From Lachnospiraceae bacterium NK4A179 (GTDB lineage Bacteria; Bacillota; Clostridia; Lachnospirales; Lachnospiraceae), in assembly GCA_000421045.1 (NCBI GenBank), contig ATWC01000006.1, positions 55,729-119,728 on the forward strand: a stretch of 64,000 bases of DNA, read 5' to 3'. Below, in pieces: positions 26,875-36,663 of this stretch. Position 1 is the stretch's first letter; each line of letters starts with the position of its first letter. Position numbers and translations under genes: made by a program. A model generated the notes under the pieces. It ran no database searches. It was not told the DNA's origin and saw nothing but the letters and a program-made list of their open reading frames with translations.

Positions 26875-27588
26875 ATGAGCAGGGTTTTGATCTGTGATGA
26901 TGAGTCTGACATAGTTTCAGCACTCCGTATTTATCTTGAGAGTGAATCGATTGATGTATCGGAGGCTTCAAACGGAAAGGAAGCACTTGATCTCATGGCA
27001 AGCCCGGAGGGACAAGATATACAGCTTATACTGCTTGATGTGATGATGCCGGTCATGGACGGGATCAGAGCCATGTCAGAGATAAGAAAAATATCCAATG
27101 TCCCCATAATAATGCTCACTGCCAAAAGTGAAGATGCGGATAAGGTGATGGGACTTACTATCGGCGCCGATGATTACGTGACCAAGCCTTTTAATCCTGT
27201 TGAACTGATGGCACGAGTTAAGTCTCAGTTAAGGCGTTATACCTGTCTTGGAAGTCAGGCAGGAAGCCTGAATGAAACAAATGAAGAGGTATATACCGTT
27301 GGAGGTATAGAGCTTAATGACCGGTCAAAGGAAGTGCACCTTGACGGGGAGTTAGTAGCGCTTACCCCGCTGGAATATGACATTCTTAAATTTATGATGA
27401 CGCATAAAAATGAAGTGCTTTCACCAAAGCAGATTTATGAGTCAGTATGGGATGATACTGCTATAGGTGCGGAAAGTACGGTAGCTGTGCACATAAGGCA
27501 TTTAAGAGAGAAACTTGAATATGACAGTGCTAATCCCAGATACCTAAAGGCTGTATGGGGACATGGCTACAAGATGGAGGATAAGTGA
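26875..27588 (+). CDS. OmpR-family response regulator
   Basis: A 237-residue regulator. The receiver domain (1-120) has the acidic pair DDE near residue 8, phospho-acceptor D55 in ILLDVMMP, and the conserved lysine in TKPFNP. The C-terminal winged helix (140-235) ends VWGHGYKME, the standard OmpR/PhoB type. It precedes its histidine kinase, whose ATG is 2 nt after this stop, and GGAGG inside the last codons serves that kinase. The CTTAAA repeats at 26686 could be an autoregulatory site. The signal is unknown. Confidence 0.93.
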   Translation: MSRVLICDDESDIVSALRIYLESESIDVSEASNGKEALDLMASPEGQDIQLILLDVMMPVMDGIRAMSEIRKISNVPIIMLTAKSEDADKVMGLTIGADDYVTKPFNPVELMARVKSQLRRYTCLGSQAGSLNETNEEVYTVGGIELNDRSKEVHLDGELVALTPLEYDILKFMMTHKNEVLSPKQIYESVWDDTAIGAESTVAVHIRHLREKLEYDSANPRYLKAVWGHGYKMEDK

Positions 27589-27590
27589 TA

Positions 27591-29954
27591 ATGAAAAAAT
27601 TGTATTCGAAAGGCGCAAGAGCCTGCCTGATAGTACTGGGTACCTTGTTTGCCATATGTTTTATAGTTTCGGGGATCGTTGCAATAAATGCTGAAAGGAT
27701 GGGATTCTTTTCTTTTTCGGAAAATGAAGCAAGGAAAGCGTTAATGCGGATAGCAGCAGAGGATTATGCTGTTATAGCGGCAATGGGGCATGATAAGAAT
27801 TTTAATGCGGAAACTCTTTCAAATACAAATCTGCGTTACGCTGTTGTAAAAGGTGATAAAAGCATATTGAATGAGGATGGAGAACCGGACTATCTGTTCA
27901 GAAATTTTGAAGGAGAGATTCCGGAAGATCATCAGACGATAACATTAACATTAAGCAAAGGATGCACTTATGCTGTATCGGATAAGCTTTTCGGTCAGCT
28001 GGGAGAAGGTCCTAATCACATAATAGAGTCGGAAAAAAGTGATGATCATCGAAAGGAATTCAATATTGAAGGTATAGGATATGACCGTATTAATCAAAGC
28101 CTTTATGTTTTTTATAACGGTAGCTTACAGATCCTTAATTCAGCGGAGGTCATAAGTGAAGGTGCTGATGGATATACCGAGGATGGAGAAGAATTTGATA
28201 TGCCTTCGGTAGATGATGCATATTCGCTTATATGGGAAAACAGAAGGAAAGAGGCAGGGGTATCAGATAACCGCCTGTATATAGACGGAAAAGGATACGA
28301 GCCTGTATCGAATATTTTAAAAAATACTAAGTTTATGCTATACAGCACAGATACTGTTATGCTGACCGCTGATAATGTAGCAGATATATCATCTCTCCAC
28401 GATGAACTTGATACTTCAGAACATGATATATGGTTAGAGAATCCCACAACAATTGGCACATGGGAGTCCTTAGCTTACGGACAGGATTATACATTCATCT
28501 GTTTTCCGGCGCCTGATATGGTCTTAAATGGTGATTATTATTCACAGGCAGAGACGCTGCTTGCGAACAGGGGGGTGATCTGCGGGGCGATCATTGCTGC
28601 AATGGTGATTTTCGGATTGCTTGTTGCTGCATGCGTAGTTCTGTATATTCTGGCAGCCGGCCATGATAAAGATAAGGAAGGTATATCTGAAACTATTCCG
28701 GACCGTATGCCTATGGAAGTCAGTGCCTTTGTTTTTCTTATGATCGCATTCTTCCCGTTGTGCGTAATCAAGGAAACAAATGCTTATGAAAGTGTTATCT
28801 ATTATGTGTTTTTGGCGATTGCACTGGTTATCATGTTCGTTTCGGTCTTTTTATGGATTGGAACAGTAGCGGTGAATGTTAAACGGGGTCAGTTCTGGAA
28901 AAATACGGTTTTATATAAGCTGTTTATAAAGGGAATGATCCGATGGGGCAGAGAGTTCAGATTCGTTTTTAAGAATCTTAAGATGGGTGTTCGTGTATGG
29001 CTTATTTTTGCTGCAGTATCATTCGCAGAGATGTTCTGTCTTGCATGGTTCGATGTTGCCGGAGGCTTTATTCTGTTATGGCTTATCGAAAAAGTTCTGG
29101 TCATCATACTGATCCATAAGATCCTTAAACAGTTTGCTGTTTTGAAGAATACAGCACTTTCGATTGCGGCCGGTGATGTGACTGAACCTGTTGATACATC
29201 AAAAATGCTTATCGATTATGAAGAACAGGGCAATGCACTGAATATCATCCGCACGGGAATGAATGAAGCGATGGATGAAAGGATAAAGAGTGAACGTTTA
29301 AAGACTGAACTTATAACAAATGTATCACATGATATAAAGACGCCTCTCACATCGATAATCAATTACGTTGATCTTATGCAGAAAGAAAAGACTGACAACG
29401 AAAAGATAAATGAATATCTTGAAGTGCTGGATCGTCAGTCAGGGAAACTCAAAAAGCTTATAGAAGATCTTATAGAAGCATCCAAGGCTGCGACCGGTAA
29501 TATTAAAATGCAAATGGAAGACGTGAATGCAAGAGTGCTTCTTAATCAGTCGATCGGAGAATTTGAGGAACGCCTGGAGCAGAAAAACATAAAGCTTGTG
29601 ACAGAGGTTCCCGAAGAAGATATTCATATACAGGCAGACAGCAGATACCTCTGGCGTGTGTTAGATAACCTTATGAATAACATAGTCAAGTATTCTCAGG
29701 AAGGCACCAGAGCATATGTTGACCTGAAGCAGTTAGGCGACCACGTACGATTTGTCTTCAGAAACACATCAAGGGACGAACTGAACATTTCTGCAGATGA
29801 ACTGATGGAACGTTTTGTACGAGGCGATGCTTCAAGAAACACAGATGGCAACGGACTGGGCCTCTCGATCGCATCATCCCTTACCGAAGCGATGGGCGGA
29901 AAGCTTACGCTCTCGATCGACGGCGACCTGTTCAAAGCTACGGTGGAATTCTAA
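27591..29954 (+). CDS. Polytopic sensor histidine kinase
   Basis: A 787-residue membrane kinase paired with the regulator upstream. One N-terminal helix (about 12-32) is followed by an extracellular domain of roughly 290 residues with no motif I recognise. About five more helices come at 330-355, 370-395, 400-425 and 460-510. The cytoplasmic part has H580 in NVSHDIKTPLTS, an N-box (DNLMNNIVKYS) and a G-box with NGLGLSIA near the end. The HDIKTPLTSIINY form resembles the VanS/BaeS group. The extra helices before the kinase core are unusual. GTG 27585 is a less likely start than ATG 27591. Confidence 0.9.
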   Translation: MKKLYSKGARACLIVLGTLFAICFIVSGIVAINAERMGFFSFSENEARKALMRIAAEDYAVIAAMGHDKNFNAETLSNTNLRYAVVKGDKSILNEDGEPDYLFRNFEGEIPEDHQTITLTLSKGCTYAVSDKLFGQLGEGPNHIIESEKSDDHRKEFNIEGIGYDRINQSLYVFYNGSLQILNSAEVISEGADGYTEDGEEFDMPSVDDAYSLIWENRRKEAGVSDNRLYIDGKGYEPVSNILKNTKFMLYSTDTVMLTADNVADISSLHDELDTSEHDIWLENPTTIGTWESLAYGQDYTFICFPAPDMVLNGDYYSQAETLLANRGVICGAIIAAMVIFGLLVAACVVLYILAAGHDKDKEGISETIPDRMPMEVSAFVFLMIAFFPLCVIKETNAYESVIYYVFLAIALVIMFVSVFLWIGTVAVNVKRGQFWKNTVLYKLFIKGMIRWGREFRFVFKNLKMGVRVWLIFAAVSFAEMFCLAWFDVAGGFILLWLIEKVLVIILIHKILKQFAVLKNTALSIAAGDVTEPVDTSKMLIDYEEQGNALNIIRTGMNEAMDERIKSERLKTELITNVSHDIKTPLTSIINYVDLMQKEKTDNEKINEYLEVLDRQSGKLKKLIEDLIEASKAATGNIKMQMEDVNARVLLNQSIGEFEERLEQKNIKLVTEVPEEDIHIQADSRYLWRVLDNLMNNIVKYSQEGTRAYVDLKQLGDHVRFVFRNTSRDELNISADELMERFVRGDASRNTDGNGLGLSIASSLTEAMGGKLTLSIDGDLFKATVEF

Positions 29955-30101
29955 CACGGGCTTTTCCTACGTTTTGATTTATGAAGCGAACAGCGCTGTT
30001 ACAATACGTGGACTGCAGTGCGGCGGTGCATATGTGTTCGTTCCGGACCCCGGAGCTGCGGAGATACAGTTCATGAGCAGATGCTTAGCGAACAGCGCTT
30101 A

Positions 30102-30139
30102 AGAAAAAAGAAAAGCCGATTAAGGCTTTTCTTTTTTCT
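30102..30139 (+). terminator. Terminator of the two-component operon
   Basis: AGAAAAAAGAAAAGCC (30102-30117) and GGCTTTTCTTTTTTCT (30124-30139) form a perfect 16-bp stem with a 6-base loop. It has A- and T-rich flanks and could work in both directions. Confidence 0.8.
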
Positions 30140-30248
30140 GCGGTGTGAGCACTCGCTTGCGGAGGGTTTAGGAAGGAACCACATATCACCGCGCAAGCTC
30201 TGCAGCAAGGTTTTTAATTCAGCGCGTCCTGTCATTATATGTGAAATA

Positions 30249-30276
30249 AAAAAGAAGCCGTTACCGGCTTCTTTTT
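30249..30276 (-). terminator. Terminator of the argG-DUF1294 operon
   Basis: AAAAAGAAGCCG (30249-30260) pairs with CGGCTTCTTTTT (30265-30276). Read on the minus strand it ends in a T-run, 25 bases past the DUF1294 stop. Confidence 0.8.
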
Positions 30277-30301
30277 GTGGTCTTATGTAGTCGACTGTGA
30301 T

Positions 30302-30592
30302 CTACATGATCTCGATCCGGCCTGATCCGATGATATATGCAGCAGCGATGACCTGTGCTGCAAGTATCAGGGGCATGCCGTATAGGAAGTACCAATGCTT
30401 GGTCTTGTGTCTGAAGGTGAACATTCCAAGTGTAGTGCCAAGGGATCCGCCTATCAGTGCCGCAAAAAACAGTACCTTTTCAGGTATGCGCCACGCATGA
30501 TGCGCAGCTTTATACTTGTCTATGCCCATCAGGACAAAGCCAAGTATGTTTACTGCTGCAATGTAGGTTATTATGACCTTTATTACTTCCAT
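30302..30592 (-). CDS. DUF1294 family small membrane protein
   Basis: A 96-residue inner-membrane protein of the DUF1294 family with three hydrophobic stretches: residues 4-22, a central one around 40-58, and the C-terminal LILAAQVIAAAYIIG. The family features are the early GIDKYKA segment, the W-R-I-P-E turn and the GGSLGTTLGM segment. Function is unknown for the family. It starts 3 nt after the argG stop on the same strand, so it is probably translated from the argG transcript; no clear ribosome site of its own is visible. Confidence 0.85.
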   Translation of the reverse strand: MEVIKVIITYIAAVNILGFVLMGIDKYKAAHHAWRIPEKVLFFAALIGGSLGTTLGMFTFRHKTKHWYFLYGMPLILAAQVIAAAYIIGSGRIEIM

Positions 30593-30595
30593 TTA

Positions 30596-31813
30596 TTATT
30601 TCTTGTTAAGCTCCTGCATCTTCATGCCGCGTACTTTACTTGAAAGTCCGAAGAGGTTGATGAAACCTTCGGCATCGTGGTGATCATAAAGATCGCCGGT
30701 TGTAAATGAAGCGATGCTCTCATTGTAGAGAGAGTAGGGTGATGTCTCACCGGCCTTGATGATGTTGCCCTTGTAGAGCTTGAATTTTACATCGCCTGTT
30801 ACGTACTGCTGTGTTGATTCGATGAAAGCCTGTACAGCTTCACGAAGAGGTGTGAACCACTTTCCTTCGTATACAATCTGAGCGAAGAGGTTGCCCATAT
30901 CAAGCTTCATCTTTGTTGTCTCTCTGTCGAGGATGAGCTCTTCAAGCTGCTGATGAGCCTCATAGAGGATCGTTCCGCCGGGAGTCTCGTAAACACCGCG
31001 GCTCTTCATTCCTACTACTCTGTTTTCAACGATATCGATGATGCCGATGCCGTGCTTTCCGCCGAGTCTGTTGAGCTCACGGATGATATCGGAAACCTTC
31101 ATCTCCTTGCCGTTAACGGATGTAGGAACACCTTTTTCAAAATGCATTGTTACATATTCGCCTTCATCTGGTGCCTTCTCGGGAGTTGTGCCGAGTACGA
31201 GCAGATCATCATAGTTAGGCTCGTTTGCGGGATCCTCGAGTTCAAGACCCTCGTGGCTGATGTGCCAGAGGTTGCGGTCACGGCTGTATGAGTGGGCAGC
31301 GTCGAAAGGAAGTGTGATGCCTTTTTCACGGCAATATGCGATCTCTGACTCACGGCTGTCGAAATGCCAGTTTTCATTTCTCCATGCAGCGATGATCTTC
31401 AGATCGGGAGCAAGAGCCTTGATGCCTAACTCGAATCTGATCTGATCGTTACCCTTACCTGTTGCACCGTGGCAGATTGCTGTTGCACCTTCTTTGCGTG
31501 CTATTTCAACGAGACGCTTTGCAATGAGGGGGCGGGCCATTGAAGTTCCGAGAAGATACTTATTCTCATATACTGCGTGAGCCTGCACGCAGGGAACTAT
31601 ATACTTTTCAGCAAATTCATCGGTTACATCCTCGATGTAAAGCTTGGATGCACCGCAGGACTTGGCTCTCTCTTCAAGACCGTCAAGTTCCGATTCCTGT
31701 CCGCAGTCAACACAGACACAGATAACTTCGTAATCGAAATTTTCCTTGAGCCAGGGGATGATGGCAGTGGTGTCAAGTCCGCCTGAATAAGCAAGAATGA
31801 CTTTTTCCTTCAT
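30596..31813 (-). CDS. argG: Argininosuccinate synthase
   Basis: Joins citrulline and aspartate with ATP to form argininosuccinate, the penultimate step of arginine synthesis, in the cytoplasm. The 405-residue protein has the N-type ATP pyrophosphatase P-loop AYSGGLDTT (residues 8-16), the [13 protein letters not shown] substrate segment, and full family length. GGAGGTG lies eight bases before the ATG. A strong promoter sits about 55-80 bases upstream on the minus strand. It is divergent from and outside the argJBD operon 2.7 kb away. No argH was seen. Confidence 0.97.
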   Translation of the reverse strand: MKEKVILAYSGGLDTTAIIPWLKENFDYEVICVCVDCGQESELDGLEERAKSCGASKLYIEDVTDEFAEKYIVPCVQAHAVYENKYLLGTSMARPLIAKRLVEIARKEGATAICHGATGKGNDQIRFELGIKALAPDLKIIAAWRNENWHFDSRESEIAYCREKGITLPFDAAHSYSRDRNLWHISHEGLELEDPANEPNYDDLLVLGTTPEKAPDEGEYVTMHFEKGVPTSVNGKEMKVSDIIRELNRLGGKHGIGIIDIVENRVVGMKSRGVYETPGGTILYEAHQQLEELILDRETTKMKLDMGNLFAQIVYEGKWFTPLREAVQAFIESTQQYVTGDVKFKLYKGNIIKAGETSPYSLYNESIASFTTGDLYDHHDAEGFINLFGLSSKVRGMKMQELNKK

Positions 31814-31866
31814 TTCAAAAACACCTCCGTAAATATATAAATAAATAAGTTAAGATACAGATACGT

Positions 31867-31895
31867 ATTATATCTGACTGACCTTACGTTTGCAA
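31867..31895 (-). promoter_or_regulatory. argG promoter
   Basis: On the minus strand TTGCAA (31890-31895) and consensus TATAAT (31867-31872) are separated by exactly 17 bp. The 5' leader of roughly 45 bases is AT-rich; an ArgR box may overlap but is not convincing. Confidence 0.75.
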
Positions 31896-33920
31896 TCGGA
31901 GCTTACTGCGGTTATACTATTTCTTATGGCTGCGTGGAGTTATCTGATAATCTGCATACTTACAGGATACTTCCTGATTTTGAATCTCATACCACGTTTT
32001 TTTTATGTTGGTGAAAGGGATTACAGGGGGAGGTATATTGGTATACCGTCTTTTATGGCAGTGTTGCCTCTTTCGATCACGGCAGGCGTGATTTTTGTCA
32101 GCTGGCCTTCGTATTTTCTGGCTTATTTTCTGAGAGGTTCCGAAGACGGCCTGAAGTTGGCCGATATAATCTGCGTGATCCTTTGTGCAACTTTTATCGT
32201 AGTCTGCATATTCATGGAAAAAGGGAGTAATATCAAGCGTTTCAAAGCGCTTTTCAAAGGCACATCTTTCATGGATGTGCTTGCACTGGCTTTGAGCTTT
32301 GCAGTGGGCATCCCGCTTATGTGGTCAGCTTTTTCCTATAAAGAAGGACGCTGGCATGTGGGCCTTTCAGCGTTCGGGGATTTCTCGACCCATCTTGATA
32401 TGATAAGATCCTTTGCTTATGGAAATAACTTCCCTACATCATATTCGCATTTTGCCGGAGCTGATCTTAAGTATCACTTCATGAACCAGTTTTTTTCTGG
32501 CAATCTTGAACATCTTGGGATGCGGCTTGATCATGCGTTCAACATATCTGCACTTATGTTTTTTGTGTCAATGTGCATGCTGCTTTATGTGCTTGCCGGA
32601 AAATTCACCGGAAGGAAGGGCGGAGCGTTTCTGGCTCTGATGTTCATTCTCTTCAGAAGCAGTCCTACATTTTATGATTTTGTCATGCAGAATTATGATG
32701 CGGGTATTGCCGAAAATCTCAAAGCAAACACTGCGTTCCTCGGAAAAACCGTAAATGAAAACTGGGGTCTTTATAATCTGAACGTATATACAAATCAGCG
32801 TCATCTGGCGCTTGGTTTTTCGGCCATGCTTGCTGCGATCATCGCGTATGCCGATAATATTTATTTCTTTGACGGAAAGGAAAAAGCCGGGATCAGGGGA
32901 TTTCTGTTTTCAAAGGATGCCTGGCTAGTTAAAGATCTGAAGAAAGCGATAGCATTCGGTTTACTTCTGGGCCTCTGCAGCTTTTTTAACGGAGCAGCAG
33001 TCATAGCTGCGCTGATAGTACTTTTCTTTATGGCATTAGGTTCATCCAAAAGGCTGGAGTATCTTATAACTGCAGTTCTTACGCTTTTGTGCTCCTCCGG
33101 TGAGGCAAAGTTTTTCATAGACGGTTCAGCTATGAATTTCCGTTTTGAACCCGGTTACCTTGCTGAATATAAGAATATATTCGGTATGGCGCATTTCCTG
33201 GTGACGCTTTTTGGCATAGCTCTGGTGCTGTTTCTGACCGAGTTTGTTCTTGCAAAGAAACTCGACAGATGGATGATGGTATGCTTTGCGGCACCGCTTA
33301 TGTTTGCATTCACATTCCAGATGACTACCGATGGAAACGTGAATCATAAATATGTTATGGCATCGATGGTGCTCTGTGCAGTTGCGATAGCAGGGCTGCT
33401 TGCAAGGATGTTTTCAAAGAAGGGGCTGGTCATGAAGGCCGCTGCGCTGTTTTGTACAGTGATCATGGTGCTCGGCGGCATATATGATTTCGAATGCGTT
33501 CTTAAGCAGAATGATGCTGAGATCAACGGGGAGTTTTCGTTTGCGGCTGATGATCCCGTGACTGAATGGGTTATAGAAAACAGTGATGCTGAGGATATCT
33601 TCCTTACAGATATATATTCGATAAGCAGTCTGACCATGGGCGGAGCGATGCTTTATTACGGCTGGCCTTATTATGCATGGAGCGCAGGTTATGATACGAT
33701 CGCCCGTGAAGAGAAGGCCAAGGCGATGTATTCGGCTTCGGATCCAAAGGCCTTGACCGATATGGTGCGCGAGAACAATATAAGGTTTATTGTTGTGGAT
33801 GATGCGCTCAGGCATGAAGTGATGTTTAAAGACCTGAATGAGGATAATATAAAAGCTACATTTAAATGTGTGTATGAGTACAATGATATACAGATATATG
33901 ACACATATCTTGTCCTGTGA
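31890..33920 (+). CDS. Large polytopic membrane protein, probable GT-C glycosyltransferase
   Basis: A 676-residue protein with roughly 13 membrane helices and a C-terminal soluble extracytoplasmic domain (from about residue 545). The first large loop has FGDFSTHLDMIRSF (near residue 162), then a YHFMNQFFSG segment. An acidic residue in the first outer loop is the mark of GT-C enzymes, which use polyprenyl-phosphate sugars outside the membrane. The link to the GtrB-like donor synthase at 13739 is inference. Start is uncertain: TTG 31890 has no ribosome site and coincides with the argG -35 box; ATG 31926 is the alternative. Precise substrate unknown. Confidence 0.7.
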   Translation: MQSELTAVILFLMAAWSYLIICILTGYFLILNLIPRFFYVGERDYRGRYIGIPSFMAVLPLSITAGVIFVSWPSYFLAYFLRGSEDGLKLADIICVILCATFIVVCIFMEKGSNIKRFKALFKGTSFMDVLALALSFAVGIPLMWSAFSYKEGRWHVGLSAFGDFSTHLDMIRSFAYGNNFPTSYSHFAGADLKYHFMNQFFSGNLEHLGMRLDHAFNISALMFFVSMCMLLYVLAGKFTGRKGGAFLALMFILFRSSPTFYDFVMQNYDAGIAENLKANTAFLGKTVNENWGLYNLNVYTNQRHLALGFSAMLAAIIAYADNIYFFDGKEKAGIRGFLFSKDAWLVKDLKKAIAFGLLLGLCSFFNGAAVIAALIVLFFMALGSSKRLEYLITAVLTLLCSSGEAKFFIDGSAMNFRFEPGYLAEYKNIFGMAHFLVTLFGIALVLFLTEFVLAKKLDRWMMVCFAAPLMFAFTFQMTTDGNVNHKYVMASMVLCAVAIAGLLARMFSKKGLVMKAAALFCTVIMVLGGIYDFECVLKQNDAEINGEFSFAADDPVTEWVIENSDAEDIFLTDIYSISSLTMGGAMLYYGWPYYAWSAGYDTIAREEKAKAMYSASDPKALTDMVRENNIRFIVVDDALRHEVMFKDLNEDNIKATFKCVYEYNDIQIYDTYLVL

Positions 33921-33948
33921 TACAGATGTTGCCTCAGGCGTCTTAAAG

Positions 33949-33977
33949 TTTACAAATCAATATATTAATGCTAAAAT
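33949..33977 (+). promoter_or_regulatory. Promoter of the GNAT-argJBD operon
   Basis: TTTACA (33949-33954), 17-bp spacer, TAAAAT (33972-33977) with TGC before it (extended -10). Inside the spacer, ATCAATATATTAAT is a near-palindrome (12 of 14) that might be an ArgR/AhrC site; this is speculative. Confidence 0.7.
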
Positions 33978-34012
33978 ACCGGGATTATACATGCTCAAGG
34001 GAGGAAAATGAG

Positions 34013-34456
34013 TTGATCCGTGCCATGACTATAGAAGATTACGATGAAGTGAAAGCTCTGTGGATGACTATCCATGGCTTTGGCATCAGGAGTGTTGACG
34101 ATTCCCGAGAGGGTGTGGAGCTTTTCCTTAAGAGAAATCCCGGAATGAGCGTAGTAGCTATTGAGGATGACCATGTTGTGGGCGCGATACTCTGCGGCCA
34201 TGACGGACGACGAGGATGCCTCTATCACGTGTGCGTGGACGAAAAATACAGAATGCACGGGATAGGGAAGGCAATGGTGGTCCACTGTATGAATGCGCTG
34301 AAGGCTGAAAAGATAAATAAGGTTTCACTTATCGCATTCACAAAGAATGATATAGGTAATGCTTTCTGGCACTGCATAGGCTGGACGGAAAGAGATGACC
34401 TGAACTACTACGATTTCACATTGAACGAAGCGAATATCACAGCGTTCAACAGTTAA
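34013..34456 (+). CDS. GNAT-family N-acetyltransferase
   Basis: A 147-residue acetyl-CoA-dependent acetyltransferase. It begins IRAMTIEDYDEVKALW, has VVAIEDDHVVGAILCG (strand 4), and the CoA-binding motif A (YRMHGIGKAMV) at about residues 86-96. Start is set at TTG 34013 because GGGAGG lies eight bases upstream and the protein then begins as other GNATs do; a longer frame opens at 33968. It is the first gene of the arginine operon, 29 nt before argJ, which raises an N-acetylglutamate link. Generic GNAT proteins act on many amines, and the substrate is not shown. Confidence 0.85.
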   Translation: MIRAMTIEDYDEVKALWMTIHGFGIRSVDDSREGVELFLKRNPGMSVVAIEDDHVVGAILCGHDGRRGCLYHVCVDEKYRMHGIGKAMVVHCMNALKAEKINKVSLIAFTKNDIGNAFWHCIGWTERDDLNYYDFTLNEANITAFNS

Positions 34457-34485
34457 GATGATAGTCTGAACGTGGAGGAAATAAT

Positions 34486-35721
34486 ATGACTGGGAATTAT
34501 AATATTATAGAAGGCGGTGTCACCGCAGCTAAGGGATTCAAGGCTGCAAGCTGTGAGGCCGGTATTAAATATGAAAACAGGCTTGATATGGCTATGGTTG
34601 TTTGTGATAAACCCTGTGTCAGTGCAGGAACATTCACTACCAATGTTGTAAAGGCCGCCTGTGTACAGTGGGATAAGAAACTTGTGGATGAAGATAACGA
34701 TCTGCAGGCGATAGTCATAAACACAGGTATAGCAAATGCCTGCACCGGTAAGGAAGGTTTTGATATCTGCAGGACAGAGGCTGAGACGGTAAAGGAAGTG
34801 TTAGATATACCTGAGAATTCTGTTGCAGTCGGTTCTACGGGTGTTATTGGTATGCAGCTTCCGGTTGACAGGATCACAGCCGGAATTAAGAAAATGAGCA
34901 CGCTTCTCTCTTCAGAGAAGTCCGCTGGCACATCGGCATCAAAGGCGATCATGACGACTGATACTGTTAATAAGGAGACAGCGGTTACGTTTACCGTTGG
35001 CGGAAAGGAAGTCACTCTCGGCGGAATGAGCAAAGGATCGGGAATGATCCATCCTAATATGTGCACCATGATCGGGATCCTTACAACAGATCTTTGCATT
35101 GAGAGGAGCCTTTTAAAGGAAGCTCTCAGGACAGTTATAAAAGATACTTTTAATATGATCACCGTAGATGGTGACACATCCACAAATGATACAGTCCTTC
35201 TTCTTGCATCGGGCCTTGCCGGCAATGCGATCATAGATAAGAAGGGACCTGATTACGATACTTTTGTTGAAGCGCTTTTTCACGTGTGCAGAACTCTTGC
35301 CAGAAAAATGGCAGCTGACGGTGAAGGTGCTTCAAAGCTTTTTACTGCAAGTGTTAAAAATGCAAGATCAAAGGATGACGCGCGTACACTTGCGCGTGCT
35401 ATCGTAGGATCAAATCTTTCAAAGGCTGCGGTTTTTGGCTGCGATGCTAATTTTGGAAGATTCTTATGCGCAATGGGTTATTCCGGAGTGGATTTCGATC
35501 AGAATGATGTGCAGATGGCATTTGTGAGCGGAGAGGATAAGCTTCCCGTATTTGATAAAGGCGAGCCTGTACCCTTTGATGAGGATATGGCTAAGGAAAT
35601 CCTTTCACGCCCTGAAGTTATAGTTTCTGTAAATATGAATGAGGGCGATGCTGAAGCTGATGCCTGGGGATGCGATCTTACATATGATTATGTAAAGATC
35701 AATGCAGACTACAGGTCATGA
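34486..35721 (+). CDS. argJ: Bifunctional glutamate N-acetyltransferase / ornithine acetyltransferase
   Basis: Recycles the acetyl group from N-acetylornithine to glutamate, so the cell can run the cyclic arginine pathway. The 411-residue precursor contains the self-cleavage region [18 protein letters not shown]; the cleavage Ala-Thr-Met-Leu-like site here reads with CTMI, giving alpha and beta chains. The nucleophile threonine follows the cleavage. Family signatures [10 protein letters not shown] at the start and NGEGEGA-type active-site region (ADGEGASKL) are clear. GGAGGAAATAAT precedes the ATG. The stop overlaps a possible argB start. Confidence 0.95.
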   Translation: MTGNYNIIEGGVTAAKGFKAASCEAGIKYENRLDMAMVVCDKPCVSAGTFTTNVVKAACVQWDKKLVDEDNDLQAIVINTGIANACTGKEGFDICRTEAETVKEVLDIPENSVAVGSTGVIGMQLPVDRITAGIKKMSTLLSSEKSAGTSASKAIMTTDTVNKETAVTFTVGGKEVTLGGMSKGSGMIHPNMCTMIGILTTDLCIERSLLKEALRTVIKDTFNMITVDGDTSTNDTVLLLASGLAGNAIIDKKGPDYDTFVEALFHVCRTLARKMAADGEGASKLFTASVKNARSKDDARTLARAIVGSNLSKAAVFGCDANFGRFLCAMGYSGVDFDQNDVQMAFVSGEDKLPVFDKGEPVPFDEDMAKEILSRPEVIVSVNMNEGDAEADAWGCDLTYDYVKINADYRS

Positions 35722-35735
35722 TGGAGGATATTAAA

Positions 35736-36626
35736 GTGAGAGCAAGTGATTTTGAGGCAGTAAAGAAAAAAGCCGAAGTGCTCATTGAAGCACTTCCTTA
35801 TATACAGACTTTCAACAGGAAAGTCATCGTTGTAAAGTATGGCGGATCTGCAATGGCCGATCCCGAGATCCAGAAGAATGTCATAAAGGATGTGACGCTT
35901 CTTAAGCTTGTAGGTTTCAAGCCCATCATCGTTCACGGTGGTGGCAAGGAGATAAGTGCATGGCTCAAGAAGACCGGTAAGGAATCCGAATTTGTAAACG
36001 GTCTTCGTGTTACTGATGCCGAGACTATGGAAGTTGCCGAGATGGTTCTCAATAAAGTTAACAAGCGTCTTGTTACCATGGTTGAGGAACTCGGTGTAAG
36101 AGCAGTGGGCCTTTCAGGAAAGGATGGCGGGCTGCTCCGTGTTAAGCGACGATATTCAGATGGAAAGGATATCGGATTTGTCGGACAGATAACTAATGTT
36201 GATCCGAAGATACTTCACGACATGCTGGAGAAGGACTTTCTTCCGATCATCTGTCCTATAGGCATGGACGACAATTACGATACATACAATATAAATGCCG
36301 ATGATGCGGCATGTGCTGTGGCAAAGGCGGTAGGGGCAGAGAAACTTGCATTCCTTACTGATATTGAAGGCTTATACAAGGATATTAATGATCCGGCTTC
36401 ATTCATATCAAGGATAAAGGTTTCACAGGCTAAGGAACTGATCGACAGTGGTATCATCGGAGGCGGTATGCTTCCGAAGCTTGGTAATTGCATAGATGCC
36501 ATGGAGAACGGTGTACAGCGTGTACATATCCTGGACGGTCGTATCGCTCACTGCCTGCTGCTTGAAGTATTCACGAAAGAGGGAATCGGAACGATGATAT
36601 TCCCTGATGATGCAGATATAGACTGA
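35736..36626 (+). CDS. argB: Acetylglutamate kinase
   Basis: Phosphorylates N-acetylglutamate with ATP, the controlled step in cyclic arginine synthesis. The 296-residue protein has VVKYGGSAM (nucleotide-binding lysine and glycines, residues 28-36), HGGGKEIS, and the late [10 protein letters not shown] segment; it belongs to the amino acid kinase family. I prefer GTG 35736, eight bases after GGAGG at 35723-35727. The alternative ATG 35718 overlaps the argJ stop (ATGA) and would add six residues. An N-terminal helix before the core suggests an arginine-sensitive form, inferred only. Confidence 0.95.
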   Translation: MRASDFEAVKKKAEVLIEALPYIQTFNRKVIVVKYGGSAMADPEIQKNVIKDVTLLKLVGFKPIIVHGGGKEISAWLKKTGKESEFVNGLRVTDAETMEVAEMVLNKVNKRLVTMVEELGVRAVGLSGKDGGLLRVKRRYSDGKDIGFVGQITNVDPKILHDMLEKDFLPIICPIGMDDNYDTYNINADDAACAVAKAVGAEKLAFLTDIEGLYKDINDPASFISRIKVSQAKELIDSGIIGGGMLPKLGNCIDAMENGVQRVHILDGRIAHCLLLEVFTKEGIGTMIFPDDADID

Positions 36627-36663
36627 TACCGTTTTGACGGGATCGTTACGGAGGATAAATACT

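Larger units (their letters stand above)
29955..30301. repeat. Intergenic region with a repeated 13-mer and two terminators
   Basis: About 350 bases between convergent genes. AGCGAACAGCGCT occurs at 29985-29997 and again at 30087-30099, 102 bases apart. Two terminators follow (separate entries). Open frames across it in several phases lack ribosome sites and are not credible genes. The 30140-30240 part shows no recognisable feature. Confidence 0.45.

Noticed and set aside
29955..30301. Open frames of 90-95 codons running past the sensor-kinase gene end
   Set aside because: They overlap the kinase gene or the terminators, have no ribosome site, and translate to low-complexity, cysteine/arginine-rich sequence.
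31814..31866. ArgR operator before argG
   Set aside because: The leader is AT-rich enough to match half-sites by chance; no clear pair of boxes was found.
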